Below are positions 12,933 to 26,111 of a stretch of 64,000 bases of DNA, piece after piece (position 1 is the first letter of the stretch; every line of letters starts with the position of its first letter). This DNA comes from Parapristionchus giblindavisi (lineage: Eukaryota > Nematoda > Chromadorea > Rhabditida > Diplogasteridae). A program made the position numbers and the translations under genes. The notes beneath the pieces are model-generated. The model saw nothing but the letters and a program-made list of their open reading frames with translations. It did not search any database and was not told the origin of the DNA. The stretch covers positions 509,001-573,000 of the forward strand of contig CALSFV010000263.1 of assembly GCA_943737045.1 (NCBI GenBank). Reading direction: 5' to 3'.

Positions 12933-15900
12933 ATGGTGGGCTCGACTCCGCCATCGTGTCCTCCGGGACCATCGTCATCTACAGCGCCTGCAGCAGCTGC
13001 AAGCGCTGCTTCAGCAGCACCAGGAGATGCTCAACAGCCCCATCCTCGCCCTCCTCCAGCAACTTCCTCGTCCTCGTCGTCGCTGTCGGAGCCCGGCTCC
13101 AGCTCGTCAACACAGGGCAAGAAGGTACGGGTTACGGTAGCCAGGATGGGTTACAGTAGCCAGGATGAGTTACGGTAGCCATCGTGGGTTACGGTAGCCA
13201 TCATGGGTTACGGTAGCCGTCATGGGTTACGGTAGGTTGATCTTTGATCTATGATCTTTCCAGATCCGTGTCGGCATCTGCGCGATGCAGCGCAAGTCGA
13301 CGTCGAAGCCGATGCGCACGATCATGGGCAAGATTGTGGAGTACTACAAGGTTTGATCTTTAATCTTTGATCTTTGATGTTTCCGATAGAGTGAAGTGCA
13401 GCACTAGGTGCCATGGTCGGGGCTCCGATCGATGAGTAGTATCAGGATTAGTGATAAGGACAGGGGTGTTAGTGATATGGATGATAGGGGTGTGAGTGAG
13501 AGGGACGAGTAAGCATGCACGTCAATGGGTTATAGATGTGATAGATAGAGGGGTGATAGGTGGATTAGATGATTGGATGGGGACTATACTATAGAAGTTG
13601 CGAATTTAAATCGGGGGTGTTGATAATTTATTATTTTTAATTTAGTTAATTTATTTGTTTATTCATTATAATGAGATTAGAACAGGTGGATTCAGGCAGC
13701 GTGATCATCATGAATGGACTATATGGAATTGTATGATTGACCTGACATGGGAATGGTGTGAACTCACATATCTCGATTTTCACGAAAATTGCAAGGTTTA
13801 CTAAATCGACTGCGCTGATTTCAAATCTGCTTTAAAAACCTGCGAAATGTAGAAAAAACAAAACATCATACCACCTTAAAATGCTGAAGTTAGGATATGA
13901 GCAAGAATATAAGAGAAGAGAAGAGCGATAAAATTCACATCGAATGGAGAAAAAAGCTGAAAAATCAGCTGAAAATGACTTGAAAAGTAAAAAAATCTCT
14001 CTTTTCCGGGCTATATCTCGCTTCAGAAAAACATTTCGCAGGTTTTTAATGCAGATTTGGAATCAGCGTATTCGAGTTAGTATTCCCTGCAACTTTCGTG
14101 AAAATCGGGAAATGTGAGTTCACACCATTCCCATGTGACGTGACTAGTTGATGACTGATTAGATTTGTTGATAGAGAGATTAGATGATTAGATTCTCCAT
14201 CATCATGGAATTAGGGACACTTGCGATGGTGACGAAGGTTGTAGGGGTTTGAACTTCATATCAATACATACGGCTATTATTATCTAGACCGTTTGAGTAC
14301 CAGCGTGAGAGTGAAGTAGAAGGGGGAGAGAGAGGGAGGGAGAGAGAAAGGAAGAGAGATGGAAAGAGAGAGAGAGCGAGCGAGGGAGGGAGAGAGAGAG
14401 AAAGAGAGAAATAGGGAGTTAGACAGTTGATAATGAGACACACTGGACGCAGAGGGAGCGAGAGATGGGAGAAAAATAGAGAGACATTGAGACAATAGAT
14501 AGACAGATATCGGTGGCGGGGGGAAGCTGTCGCGGACAGAGGGAGGACAGACGTTGAGGAGTCGGTGAGAGTTGGATGAGGGACGAAATTAGAGTAGAGG
14601 GCTTGATCTTTGATGGTTGAATTTTGATCGCTAGAATACGGAGTATGAAATTGATCAAGTCTATCTTTGATCTTCAAAGTTGGATGCCAAACAACAATCT
14701 GTTGATATTTTTGTTCGTTGATCCTTGATCTCTCTATGATTAGATCAGTGCTACCGAATCGAGGATAAAGTTAGCTTAGTTGATCTGATGGTTGATCTTT
14801 GATCTTTGATCTCTGCATCTTCAGGATTGGCTGGAATACTTTGTCTTTCCCGAGGACGTCATCCTGAACGAGCCGGTGGAGAAGTGGCCGCTGTGCGACT
14901 GCCTCATCTCGTTCCATTCCTCCGAATTCCCCCTGCACAAGGTACGGTAGAATTTTCCTTTCTTGGGGTACGGTAGAATATTCCTTTTTTGGGGTACGGT
15001 AGAAGTGGCTACACGTTATTCCACAACATCTCAAGAATGAACCAGTTTTTTTTGTTGATTTAACACAGCTGCGACATTGGCACTGCTGCAAAAATCAATT
15101 ACAGAATATAATAAGATCCTAGGTACACGAATTCAGCGGGCACGGTGCTAATTCTGTTAACTCGGGGATGGCAAGAGTATTTGAGCAATTTGTAATATAT
15201 GAATGAGTTGAAAATGAATGAACAGTTTTTGTACGAGTGCATGTACATTAGATTTAAAATTGATTTAAAATGCGAACTTTAATAAATATAATAATTGTGC
15301 ATCAATGCCTTCCATTGTAGGCCATCGAGTACGAGAAGTTGCGACGACCGTACGTGATCAACGACCTCAATCGACAGTATGACCTGGTGAGTGGTGTGTG
15401 AGTGGGTTACGGTAGTCAGTATATGGTGTGCCGTGAGGGATTACGGTAGTCAGTATATGGTGTTAGGGATTACGGCAGTCACTATGTAGTGTTTGGAATT
15501 ACGGTAGTTTGTGCTTTGTGCCGATCAGGTCGAACTTCTATAATTAGGTAAATTGTTGTGTTTATAAATAACAAGAGACCGGTTTGATGCACAAGGCAAA
15601 GGGAATTGGTTGATGGCCGATGAAAGATGAGAGGTTAAAATGGGAAAACTAAAGTAGTTTCGGCTCAAGAAAACGGGGTGAGAGGGGAACGAATCACTTC
15701 CGACCTATCGTTCCAGATGATTAATCAATTAATTGGTATTGCTGTTGATCACATGTGAGCGGGTAATTAGACGATACTACGTTATTTTTATAGATATAAG
15801 TTTGTAGATATGAACGGGTTTGTATTTTGGTTTTTTATTGGTTGTCGGGCTTTAGAAATACGGGTATGGGACGGATTTTTGTAACTTTACAACAAGTAAA

Positions 15901-16208
15901 TAAATAAATATTTATATTCAATAAATATTAGACGGTTCACATGGACATGTGATTATGACTCGCGGGAGGATAAATCAGGACTGGAACAATATGTGATGGA
16001 AGGGTGTTATTGTTACTTGTAATTGTGAAAATAATAATTAGCATGGATCAATAATCTTTCAAAAACATGGATCAATAAAATCTTCTGCAGCTGGACCGTC
16101 GGAAAGTGTTCCGGGAGCTGGCGCGTGCCGGCATCGAACACCCGCGACACGGAGTCGTCATCAGGGATGGCAAGAATGAATTGGGTATTTGCATATTTGA
16201 TATTTTAA

Positions 16209-16251
<43 letters not shown>

Positions 16252-19200
16252 TAATAAATAATTGTAATAATAATAATTATTATTGTTATTACTGTTATCA
16301 TTGTTGTTGTTCAAATACAGTTCAAATCGATATGATCGCATCGGTGAAGATACAAGTGTTTTGAGAATAGCACGAAACTCGAAATTAACGGGGCGGTTCT
16401 ATTTCAAATTTCGAGTATACATCATTTTGTCCTTTCAGAAGGCCAACTCATCGAGCATTCTGATCACATAGAGGTGAGAGCACATTATCGATTGATTGAT
16501 TATCCATGATACCCACCAATACCGTAACCTCGATGACATTACCGTAATCAATGTCAAAATCAAAGCATTTAATGATTATCGGTTACTCGATATCGATGCC
16601 ACGTCCCTTCCCAAATAAGCGTGCTACGGTACCCCTATTGTCCTACCGTAATCCATCGTGTGCCTACAGTAATCCTTCCTACTTCCAGGTCAACGGTATG
16701 GTCTTCAACAAGCCGTTCGTCGAGAAGCCCATCTCCGCGGAGGACCACAACGTGTACATCTACTACCCGAGCAGTGTTGGCTCCGGCTCCCAGCGACTCT
16801 TCCGAAAGGTACCGTAACCCTGCGCCCCCCCCCCCTAGTTACCGTAGTCTTGTGGGATACTGTAGCCTCATGTATGCGTATATATTCAATCGATATCCCC
16901 CGTAGTGAGTTACCGTACCAAGAACGAATGTAAATGGTGGCTTGAGAGTACGGTGGCTCCTTTTTTTCGTTCCAATCCCTTGATATTTGGGTGCGTACGT
17001 AGTGTGTGTGGTGGTACTTGTTTTTTTTTGCTCGTTTTGTGGGTTAAGGTGGCTGAGGAGTACTGTAGGCTGATCGATCGATCACTCGATAGTGGGCGGG
17101 GCTTATTGTACCGTATACTCAAGAATGCTTTATTGGAGGGCTCGCGAACTTCCGTTGCGAGAGCCGCGCAGGAGGGCATGTGGCTAGCGATGGATGTAAG
17201 TTCTCTCTCCTACCGTAATCCTTGGTGTACTCTATCGTGTGCGTGGTGCATGTTCTGCGATTTCCCAACCGCCCACACCACACCCGGCCTTTCTATTTGA
17301 CGGTCCTTGGTTAAACGGCTCTTTGTTATAACGATCTCCTCGTTTCCTCGTGGCTTGCCCTACTTACTCCTGTTAATAATATGCATGGTTATCGTCGTTG
17401 CCTTGTTTGATTACCGTATCTCTTCTACTGCTATCGATTGATTTGCGTACGCCTACAGTATGCCTACAATATGCCTTACAGTATCTCAGTTACCATAGCC
17501 TCACTTACATTTTACATTGATTAGTCAGCAAATACTCAAGGTAAAATTGATGCTTGAAACACCCAGATGCACAAGAACACTGAATATTGATTGATTGATC
17601 GATCGATTTATTGATTTTTTGGATATGGTCAAATATTGATTGTAGATCAACAACCGAAGCAGCTGGTACTCGCCGACAAGCGACGTGCGGAAGGAGGGCA
17701 GCTACATCTACGAAGACTTCATCCCGGCCGACGGAATCGATGTCAAGGTACGGTAGCTATTATCGATTGATTTGGGCGGATGTTATTGATTGATTTATTG
17801 ATTATTTTTACTGGGAACTGTAAGTTCATTATTGATTTTTCAATGGTTCTGGGGACACGGTGGCTTATTTATCGATTGATTTGGGCTATTGTTATTAATC
17901 GGTTGGTTGTTTTGACTAGGAAATGATAATCAGAATATCGATTTTCAATGACTAGGATGCGGTAGCTTATTTATCGATTGATCGGCGATTATACAGGTGT
18001 ACGCGGTCGGACCGTATTACGCGCACGCGGAAGCGCGCAAGGCTCCCGGTCTCGACGGGAAAGTCGAGCGAGACGCCGATGGCAAGGAGGTACGGTAGTC
18101 GATATACTGATTATCGATTGATTTTATCGATGGTATTGTCAGGTCCGCTATCCCGTCATCCTATCGAACAAGGAGAAGGTGATCGCGCGCAAGGTTGTGA
18201 ACACGTTCAAGGTACGGTAGATTTCCCTTTGGGACTATTCCGTTATAGTCTTGTTTTTATATTATTTATCGTACACCACAAGGGTGCGTCATCAGTACAA
18301 AATGTTCGAGTGCAAATAACTTATGTGTTATAACAAAATATCAAACTTAATATTTGTGAGGGGGATGGGAGTTGTTTTAATTGAGACGATTGTCTTCCGT
18401 TCGGGAGTCACTAAATACAGTAGGCCAGCGGGCTACGGTAACTGTCTATTCGTTGCAGCAACAAGTGTGCGGGTTCGATCTGCTGCGCGCGAACGGCAAG
18501 TCGTACGTGTGCGACGTGAACGGATTCTCGTTCGTGAAGACGAGCAAGAAGTACTATGAGGTAATGGGAATGGTACAAATTGGTTTATGCAAATTTATAT
18601 TCTTTTATTATTTACGCCTAGTAATAAGTATTGCAGAGGCGAGGCTCCTGGGCAAAAATATTTTCCGTCCCAGCCCTGGCTCCTATCGCGTTGTGAGCAA
18701 TGCAATCTATTTCATTGGATTTTGAATATCATTGACGGAGATATGGCATAACCAGCAATTAAAATCTATCTAACTTTTGGACAGTTCATTGTCTTTACGA
18801 GGGAAAATAATCAATAACCATCAAAATCACAGGACACTGCGAAGATCCTCGGGAATACGATCATCCGACGCATGGCTGGCTCCCTCTCCATTCCGTACCA
18901 ATTGCCGGCGCTGGAAGGCGCGACGCCACAGCGCGACAAGCGGCCGCCCGTCTTTGATCTCGGACTAGGTGGTACGATTAACTTAAATATTTAAACACAA
19001 TTTTATCAACACCTCAAAAAATGTGAAGTCAGTGATGTAGTTGAAGCACCATAGCTACTGTTAGCATATCGATTACGAGATATTACGGTGGATAGATTTT
19101 AAGGTTACTGTAACGGAATTTCGAATTATCTATTGATTTCTTGCAGACGATCCTCCGCTAGTGTCCACACCTTCTGGCAAACTGATGGAGCTACGCTGCG

Positions 19201-22200
19201 TGCTCGCCGTTATCAGGCACGGTGATCGCACTCCCAAGCAGAAGATGAAGGTATACTGTAGTGGTTATTGATTGATAGTGACTACTAGTTTAGTTACTGG
19301 TTTAGTACAGTTTATGAATCGTCAACTCACCTTTTGCCGGGATTGAATATTTACCAGTGACATGCGTGTTTATGGTAGACTATAATCGGCGGGCTTTGAT
19401 GGTGACCGTTGATTTTATTGATGGTGAGAGCAGCGTCTAATATGCTATTCTATAAAATGATCGCAGTATGCTGACAACTGCAATGAACACTGTATAGTGT
19501 AGATTACAGTACACCGATTACTGTATTCTATTGATTACTGTATTCCATTGATTACAGTATTCCATTGATTACGGTATTCCATTGATTACGGTATTCCATT
19601 GATTACAGTATTCCATTGATTACGGTATTCCATTGATTACAGTATTCCATTGATTACTGTATTCGATAGATTACTGTATTCCATTGATTACGGTATTCCA
19701 TTGATTGCCGTATTCCATTGATTACCGTATTCCATTGATTACTGTATTGTGATTACTGTAGATGGTGGTGACGGACGAGCGCTTCTTCGCCCTCTTCCGC
19801 AAGTACGACGGCGTGAAGAAGAACGAGATCAAGATGAAGAAGGTTGGTGTGTGAATTATTGATTTTTTCGCTAGCATTTTATTGATTTTTCTTAATTTTT
19901 AAACCATATTATTGATTGGTTCCAGCCAAACCAACTGACCGAGGTGCTCGAGCTGAGCAAGGAGCTACTGCAGGAGAATCAGGTATTGTGTGGTTTATCA
20001 TTTGGTTTAAAGGGAGAGTGACTTCTCTCAATCATACATTGCCATACGTTTGCAGTGCGATGATTGACCCACTATATAAGGCCCATTTTAGGCCACTTGA
20101 TAAAATAAGGAAGCTAAAATGACGGTTTTTAAGCGAAAATAACGAATTTTGTGAATCAACCCACCCTATTTCGAGAATTGCACTATATAAAAATAAACGG
20201 CGAGGGTACCGAAAATGTATGCTCTCAATGGCCTCTTCATTGCACACACACTATTTCTCTGTTCTCTAACAACGAGAGAGCGTAGACAATTGAAGAGGCC
20301 GTTGGCAAAGGTTTCGGTCCCTTTAATAAACCAGTGAGTATAGAAACGGCAGGATAGTGTGAGAAAAATAGAAAAGTGAGAAGGACTATCCCCTGATACA
20401 ATTTGCTATCTCGCTACATTTTATTATCGTAATTATGGAATTTTGAAAAAAAAACGGGAGATTTACACATTAACGTGGGAATTGTACTTTATTTCGCTTA
20501 TGTACTTATACCTTTGAAGGTCCGCCGCAACGAGATGTTGCGACAGCTGGAGGAGGCCGAGTCGGAGGGTAATCATCCTATGGTGAGTTTAATTAATTAA
20601 TTAATTAATTATTTAAATTATTTAATTTAAAATATTCAGTAAATAATATGTATGATACCGGGAATGATTTGTGCGACTCGAGAGAGGAACGTTGGGATAG
20701 TTGCGATTGCCAGTGGAATTTGGGTTTCACTCACTTCATTTTGTATCGTGATGCTCGAAAAAAATTAATGAAGACGAAGATGTATTACGTAAAAACAACA
20801 ACAACCAACTAGTTTGCCCTCCCGAAAAAAGAGTAGATAAATCAATATATCGATTCGACTGTTGGATGCAACTTTCTAAGCGAAGCTAAGTGCAGGAATT
20901 GGAATTCCATGCACATCAGTGGAAGTATGCAAGAACTAGGGGAAAACCGTTTTCCTTGAAAATGTGACGTCATTAGCGTAGGCGGAGGAATTTTGGAAAA
21001 CGCCTCCGCCTACGCTAATGACGTCATATTTTCCCGGAAAACGGTTCTTGCATACGGCCACAGAGCCCTTGTCTATGCGATCTCTTGATAAATGTGTTAT
21101 AAATGAAATGAAATATCGATTCGAAAAATCAATATATCGATTGGTTCATTGTAGATGGCATCGATCGAACACGACATGGAGGCAGTAGAGGAGGCGATCA
21201 AGAAATGGGACCAAGTGCGCACTGTGCTCGAGATGTACGGTGATAGTAGTAATGATGATAACGATGATGACGATGACGTCATTGATGATGTCGATGACGT
21301 CATCGATGACGACGATACTACCGTACCCCGCGCGGCGCGTACCACCCTCTCGTTTCGCTTCACCCGGGGTCCTACGACGATGATTACCGTAACCGCGTCG
21401 TCGCCGGTACCCGGTTCCGATGAGGAGGATGAGGAGGAAGAGGACGAGGGCGTGGGTACGGTAGGAATGGGCCGGGAGTCGAGGGTGGAGTCGAGCGGTG
21501 TGTTCTCCGAGGAAGAGAGTGACTACGATGAGGACGATGAGTGGACGTGGAAGGTGCACGTCAATGATTACGGTATCCCTGCGGGGGGCGAGCGCGATAG
21601 TGACTGACCGACTGACCGATTGAGAACCACACAGGGATACTGTAGGAGTGTTTTGTCCCTTGTTATTGATTTTCTTGACTCAGATATTGATTGATTGACA
21701 CATATTATATATAGATTTTTTGAGATTTCTCATTTTGTACTAGAGTACTATGTTGTATATATTTTGCATGCTTGATTTTTCTTTGAAATTGTTTAGTTGT
21801 TTTATTTTTGCACGTAGTCTTACCGATGATTTGCACTGACCCGTCACCGGTGAAAGGGAGCAGCCCTATGTAGTTATGGTTCTGTATATGGTTCTTCTTT
21901 TTGTTGCCTAACCATTGTTCGCTATCGCACTACTGCATCATTACATTTGCCTTACGTGCCTGCGCCGTAACTCCCTCCACCACGTCCCCGTCGTTACGGC
22001 GGAGGTTACGGCGTAGACACGTAAGGCAAATGTAACGATGCATTACCAATTGCCCGATTACCCCGACCAAGTTCGCTTCCGAGGTACCCACGTCCCCCTC
22101 CTGTATGTGTATATCATTTGTTTCCATTATCCGCAATAGGCCACTCCCCCTTTAGTGCAGCTACCGTAACCAAACAATACACACACAGATAAACAAACAC

Positions 22201-25200
22201 CAAACACATGCCACAAGAAACACTACGGATGACCAAAAAAGTGAAACACAGGAAAATAAGACTAATTCATGCTACACTTACTCATAACGCCCCAACATAA
22301 ACACGTTTTCACTTGCGATTGCTTTATTTAATTATCGATTTTCCGACCTTGATCTACTAATATTCCAGTATTCCACATTCGATTTATTGATTATGCATTC
22401 CTTATTTACCGTATATTTACTGTATTATATAATGAATAAAATAATTTTTTTAAATGTCTTTTGTGTATCCTTCTCTCTATGCGACGGTGGTTGTGCACGG
22501 TACACTGTAACGGATGATATTGATTTATCGATTAATGATTTTTGGATTTATTGATTGGATTTATTGATTTTGGTTCGTTTGATAATGATTGACTGGTTAT
22601 CTTACGATTTTAATCATTGCACTACTCTCAGACATACTAACGCACAAGCCAGTAACATTCTGATAAATCAGTCAATCAATAGTTCCTCTCAAAGTAATCA
22701 ATACGTTTTAAGTGTACTGTAGTACGAAGTTCATTTTCAATATCGATCGATCATAAAATCGAGAACATTCGGTAGAGAGAAGGATCACAAGAGAACAAGG
22801 GGGATAAATGAATTAATATAATTCGTCTGAATCAATCAATAATATGTTCATTTTTGCAGGTACGGTCACTTCTCGGGCATAAATCGCAAGGTGCAACTGA
22901 AGTATCTGAAGACGAGAGAGGTATTGTGGTTTATCGATTATCGATTATTTGGAGGTTATCTCGACACGCGAAGGCTACGCGTTTAGAGAGAGAAGAGATA
23001 GAGAGGGAGTGTGTAACAAGTGTGGCAAGAGAGTGAGACAACGAGACATTTTCTTCTTGGCATGATAGTGTCTCTTCTCTTGTCTTTGTAATTGGTTTTC
23101 AATCTCGGCCGCATCGTTCGCCGGTCGCATTGCTGCGTCACTATTACTGAGTCGGAACTAACGCTACTGATATAGTGGACATGCGATAATATATTGATAG
23201 AATAGTGGGCATGTAGTATGTTATAAGGGCAGTACGACATTTTGGAACGGCCGTTTTGGAACACGGCCGTTTTGGAACGGGACGTTTTGGAACGGGACAT
23301 TTTGGAACACGGACGTTTTGGAACACGGACGTTTTGGAACGGGACGTTTTGGAACGGGACGTTTTGGAACACGGACGTTTTGGAACGGGACGTTTTGGAA
23401 CACGGCCGTTTTGGAACGGGCCGTTTTGGAACGGGACGTTTTGGAACACGGACGTTTTGGAACGAGACGTTTTGGAACGGGACGTTTTGGAACACGGCCG
23501 TTTTGGAACGGGACGTTTTGGAACACGGACGTTTTGGAACGAGACGTTTTGGAACACGGCCGTTTTGGAACGGGACGATTTGGAACACGGACGTTTTGGA
23601 ACACGGACGTTTTGGGGTGGGGTGACATTTCAGCAACCGCATTTCGAAAACCGACATTTCGGCAATGGGGCATAACTCGGTTAGTAGGGTCATAGAAACA
23701 TGAGATGGGTATCAATGTGATCAGCATCAGCAACACAACAGTAATCTACCGTAATCCGGTTCGGTGGGTCAGATCAAGTTCGGTGGGTCAGATTTGACTA
23801 AAAATTGTAGGAATGGCCACTACGTGTGCGTTATCATTATGAGCTATTGCAAAATACCGTACTCTACCGTAACCCGGTTCGGTGGGTCAGATTTGACTAA
23901 AAATTGTCGGAACAGCGGCTACTTGTGCGAAATCATTATCAGCTATTGCAAATTACAGCAATCTACCGTAATCCGGTTCGGTGGGTCAGATCAAGTTCGG
24001 TGGGTCAGATTTCGCTAAAATTGTGTGTCAGATTAGAGTAAGCAAATCTGTAACTAACAACAGGGATATGCGGTAAATGACGTTAAAAATATCAAAATTT
24101 AAAAAAAATATTGTTTCAATTTTCAAAGTTTATTTGAAAAAAAATTACTAGGACCCGACAAGCTAGTTATGCAACGTTACCGGAACGCCGGTTGTGTTAT
24201 TACTAAAATCTGACCCATCGCACTTGATCTGACCCACCGAACTGGGTTACGGCAGATTACGGTAGTTTGCAATAGCTCATGATGATATCACACACGTAGT
24301 GGCCATTCCGACAATTTTTAGTCAAATCTGACCCACCGAACTTGATGTGACCCACCGAACCGGATTACGGTAGATTGCTGTAATTTGCAATAGCTGATAG
24401 TGATTTCGCACAAGTAGTGGCTGTTCCGACAATTTTTAGAGAAATCTGACCCACCGAACTTGATCTGACCCACCGAACCGGATTACGGTAGATTACTGTA
24501 GTTTGCAATATCTGATAATGATTTCGCACAAGTAGCGGCTGTTCCGACAATTTTTAGTGAAATCTGACCCACCGAACTTGATCTGACCCACCGAACTGGG
24601 TTACGGTAGATTACGGTAGTGTTACTGATGCTGATCACATTGATACCCATCTCATGTTTCTATGACCCCTACGAACCGAGTTATGCCCCGTTGCCGAAAT
24701 GCCGGTTGCCGAAATGCGGTTGCTCACGGACGGGACAAAGGCGGGTCAGCAAATTGCCGCACACTATATGCACGCCACCGCGCGTTTTAGGAACCCCTAA
24801 TTCGCAGATCCGGAATTATTTTTGTTTCTTCAAAATTTTGTAGTTTCATGAATTTATTTCGCTTAAATCTTTGATGAGGCTGAACACTGAAACAATCTAA
24901 ATTGTATTGGAAAAAATAGAGAAGAAATAAGAGTATTGGCAATACGAAGTTTGCTAAATGCAGTGAAAAGTCCTATATTTCGCTATATGCGTGAAATCTC
25001 TGTGAATACGACAATTATTAACATTTTGCATATTCAAATATCTTGCAGACCTATAGTTCCGCCTAATTTGAAGACAACAGCTTTCGGCTAGCTCTCACGA
25101 CTACGAAATTAATTTTTTTGTGCATTTATTCAGTACGATTTTTTGCTAATTTACGAATATTTTTGAAAATTCCGCCTCTAGATTTGCGTTTCTGCATTTA

Positions 25201-26063
25201 GCAATGCCGCTTAATACCGTAGTTTTTTTGAACTTTGATGTGCATGTGGCAAAAGGGGCGTACGTCCTTTTGGCTTGTGTGTCCCGTCCGTGTGCTGAAA
25301 TGTCACCCCCCCCCCCCAAACGTCCAAAACGTCCGTGTTCCAAAACGTCCGTGTTCCAAAACGTCCCGTTCCAAAACGTCCGTGTTCCAAAACGTCCCGT
25401 TCCAAAACGTCCGTGTTCCAAAACGTCCCGTTCCAAAACGTCCCGTTCCAAAACGTCCCGTTCCAAAACGGCCCGTTCCAAAACGGCCGTGTTCCAAAAC
25501 GTCCGTGTTCCAAAACGTCCCGTTCCAAAATGTCCCGTTCCAAAACGTCCGTGTTCCAAAACGTCCGTGTTCCAAAACGTCCCGTTCCAAAATGTCCCGT
25601 TCCAAAACGGCCGTGTTCCAAAACGGCCGTGTTCCAAAACGTCCCGTTCCAAAACGGCCGTTCCAAAATGTCGTACTGCCGTTATAAGCATATGATATCT
25701 TTAACAAAATTATTTTATTCATCACACGCTCACGCATGAATGAGACACTCGAAATAAGTAAAGAAATAATAAATAGAAAAAAAAGAACTTTATGGAACGA
25801 CTAGAATTATAATATACTCAATTATATGTATAATTTGCTAGGTACGCACACCGGTGGAGACCGACTTCAACTCGAGCCAGAACGGCTCGCTGTCGGGCTC
25901 GGTCGGGGTAGGCGGAGGCTCCTCCCCAGCTCCTCCTCTGGTAGCTCCCACAGCTCCAGCTCCCTCCTCCTGCCTGCCCTCGCCCTCGCAGCTGACCGCA
26001 GCGCTGCAGCTGATCCTCAAGTGGGGCGGCGAGCTAACTACTGCAGGTAATATAATAATAATG

Positions 26064-26111
<48 letters not shown>

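Larger units (their letters stand above)
13264..18968 (+). other. PPIP5K: PPIP5K kinase (ATP-grasp) domain exons 2-12
   Basis: Residues about 65-409. Hallmarks of the family appear in order: [11 protein letters not shown] at the start, [12 protein letters not shown] (substrate-side strand), [50 protein letters not shown] and [20 protein letters not shown]. The last contains the metal-binding Asp344 and Asn346 of the ATP-grasp fold. All look intact, so kinase activity is expected. The first 64 residues (exon 1) are a Ser/Pro/Ala-rich low-complexity leader not conserved in the family. Confidence 0.93.

Noticed and set aside
12927..13178. Start of PPIP5K at a TTG upstream of the ATG
   Set aside because: TTG at 12,927 lies in the acceptor TTTTGCAG; the ATG at 12,933 directly after AG is the natural start or trans-splice site.
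23242..23695. Several 120-240 codon frames through the TTTTGGAAC array, on both strands
   Set aside because: All are produced by a 15-16-bp repeat that keeps several frames open; the frames mirror each other and the 25,211-25,737 arm, with no domain.
23230..25680. Possible CRISPR-like array
   Set aside because: Units are contiguous without unique spacers, arms are inverted, and the host is a eukaryote.
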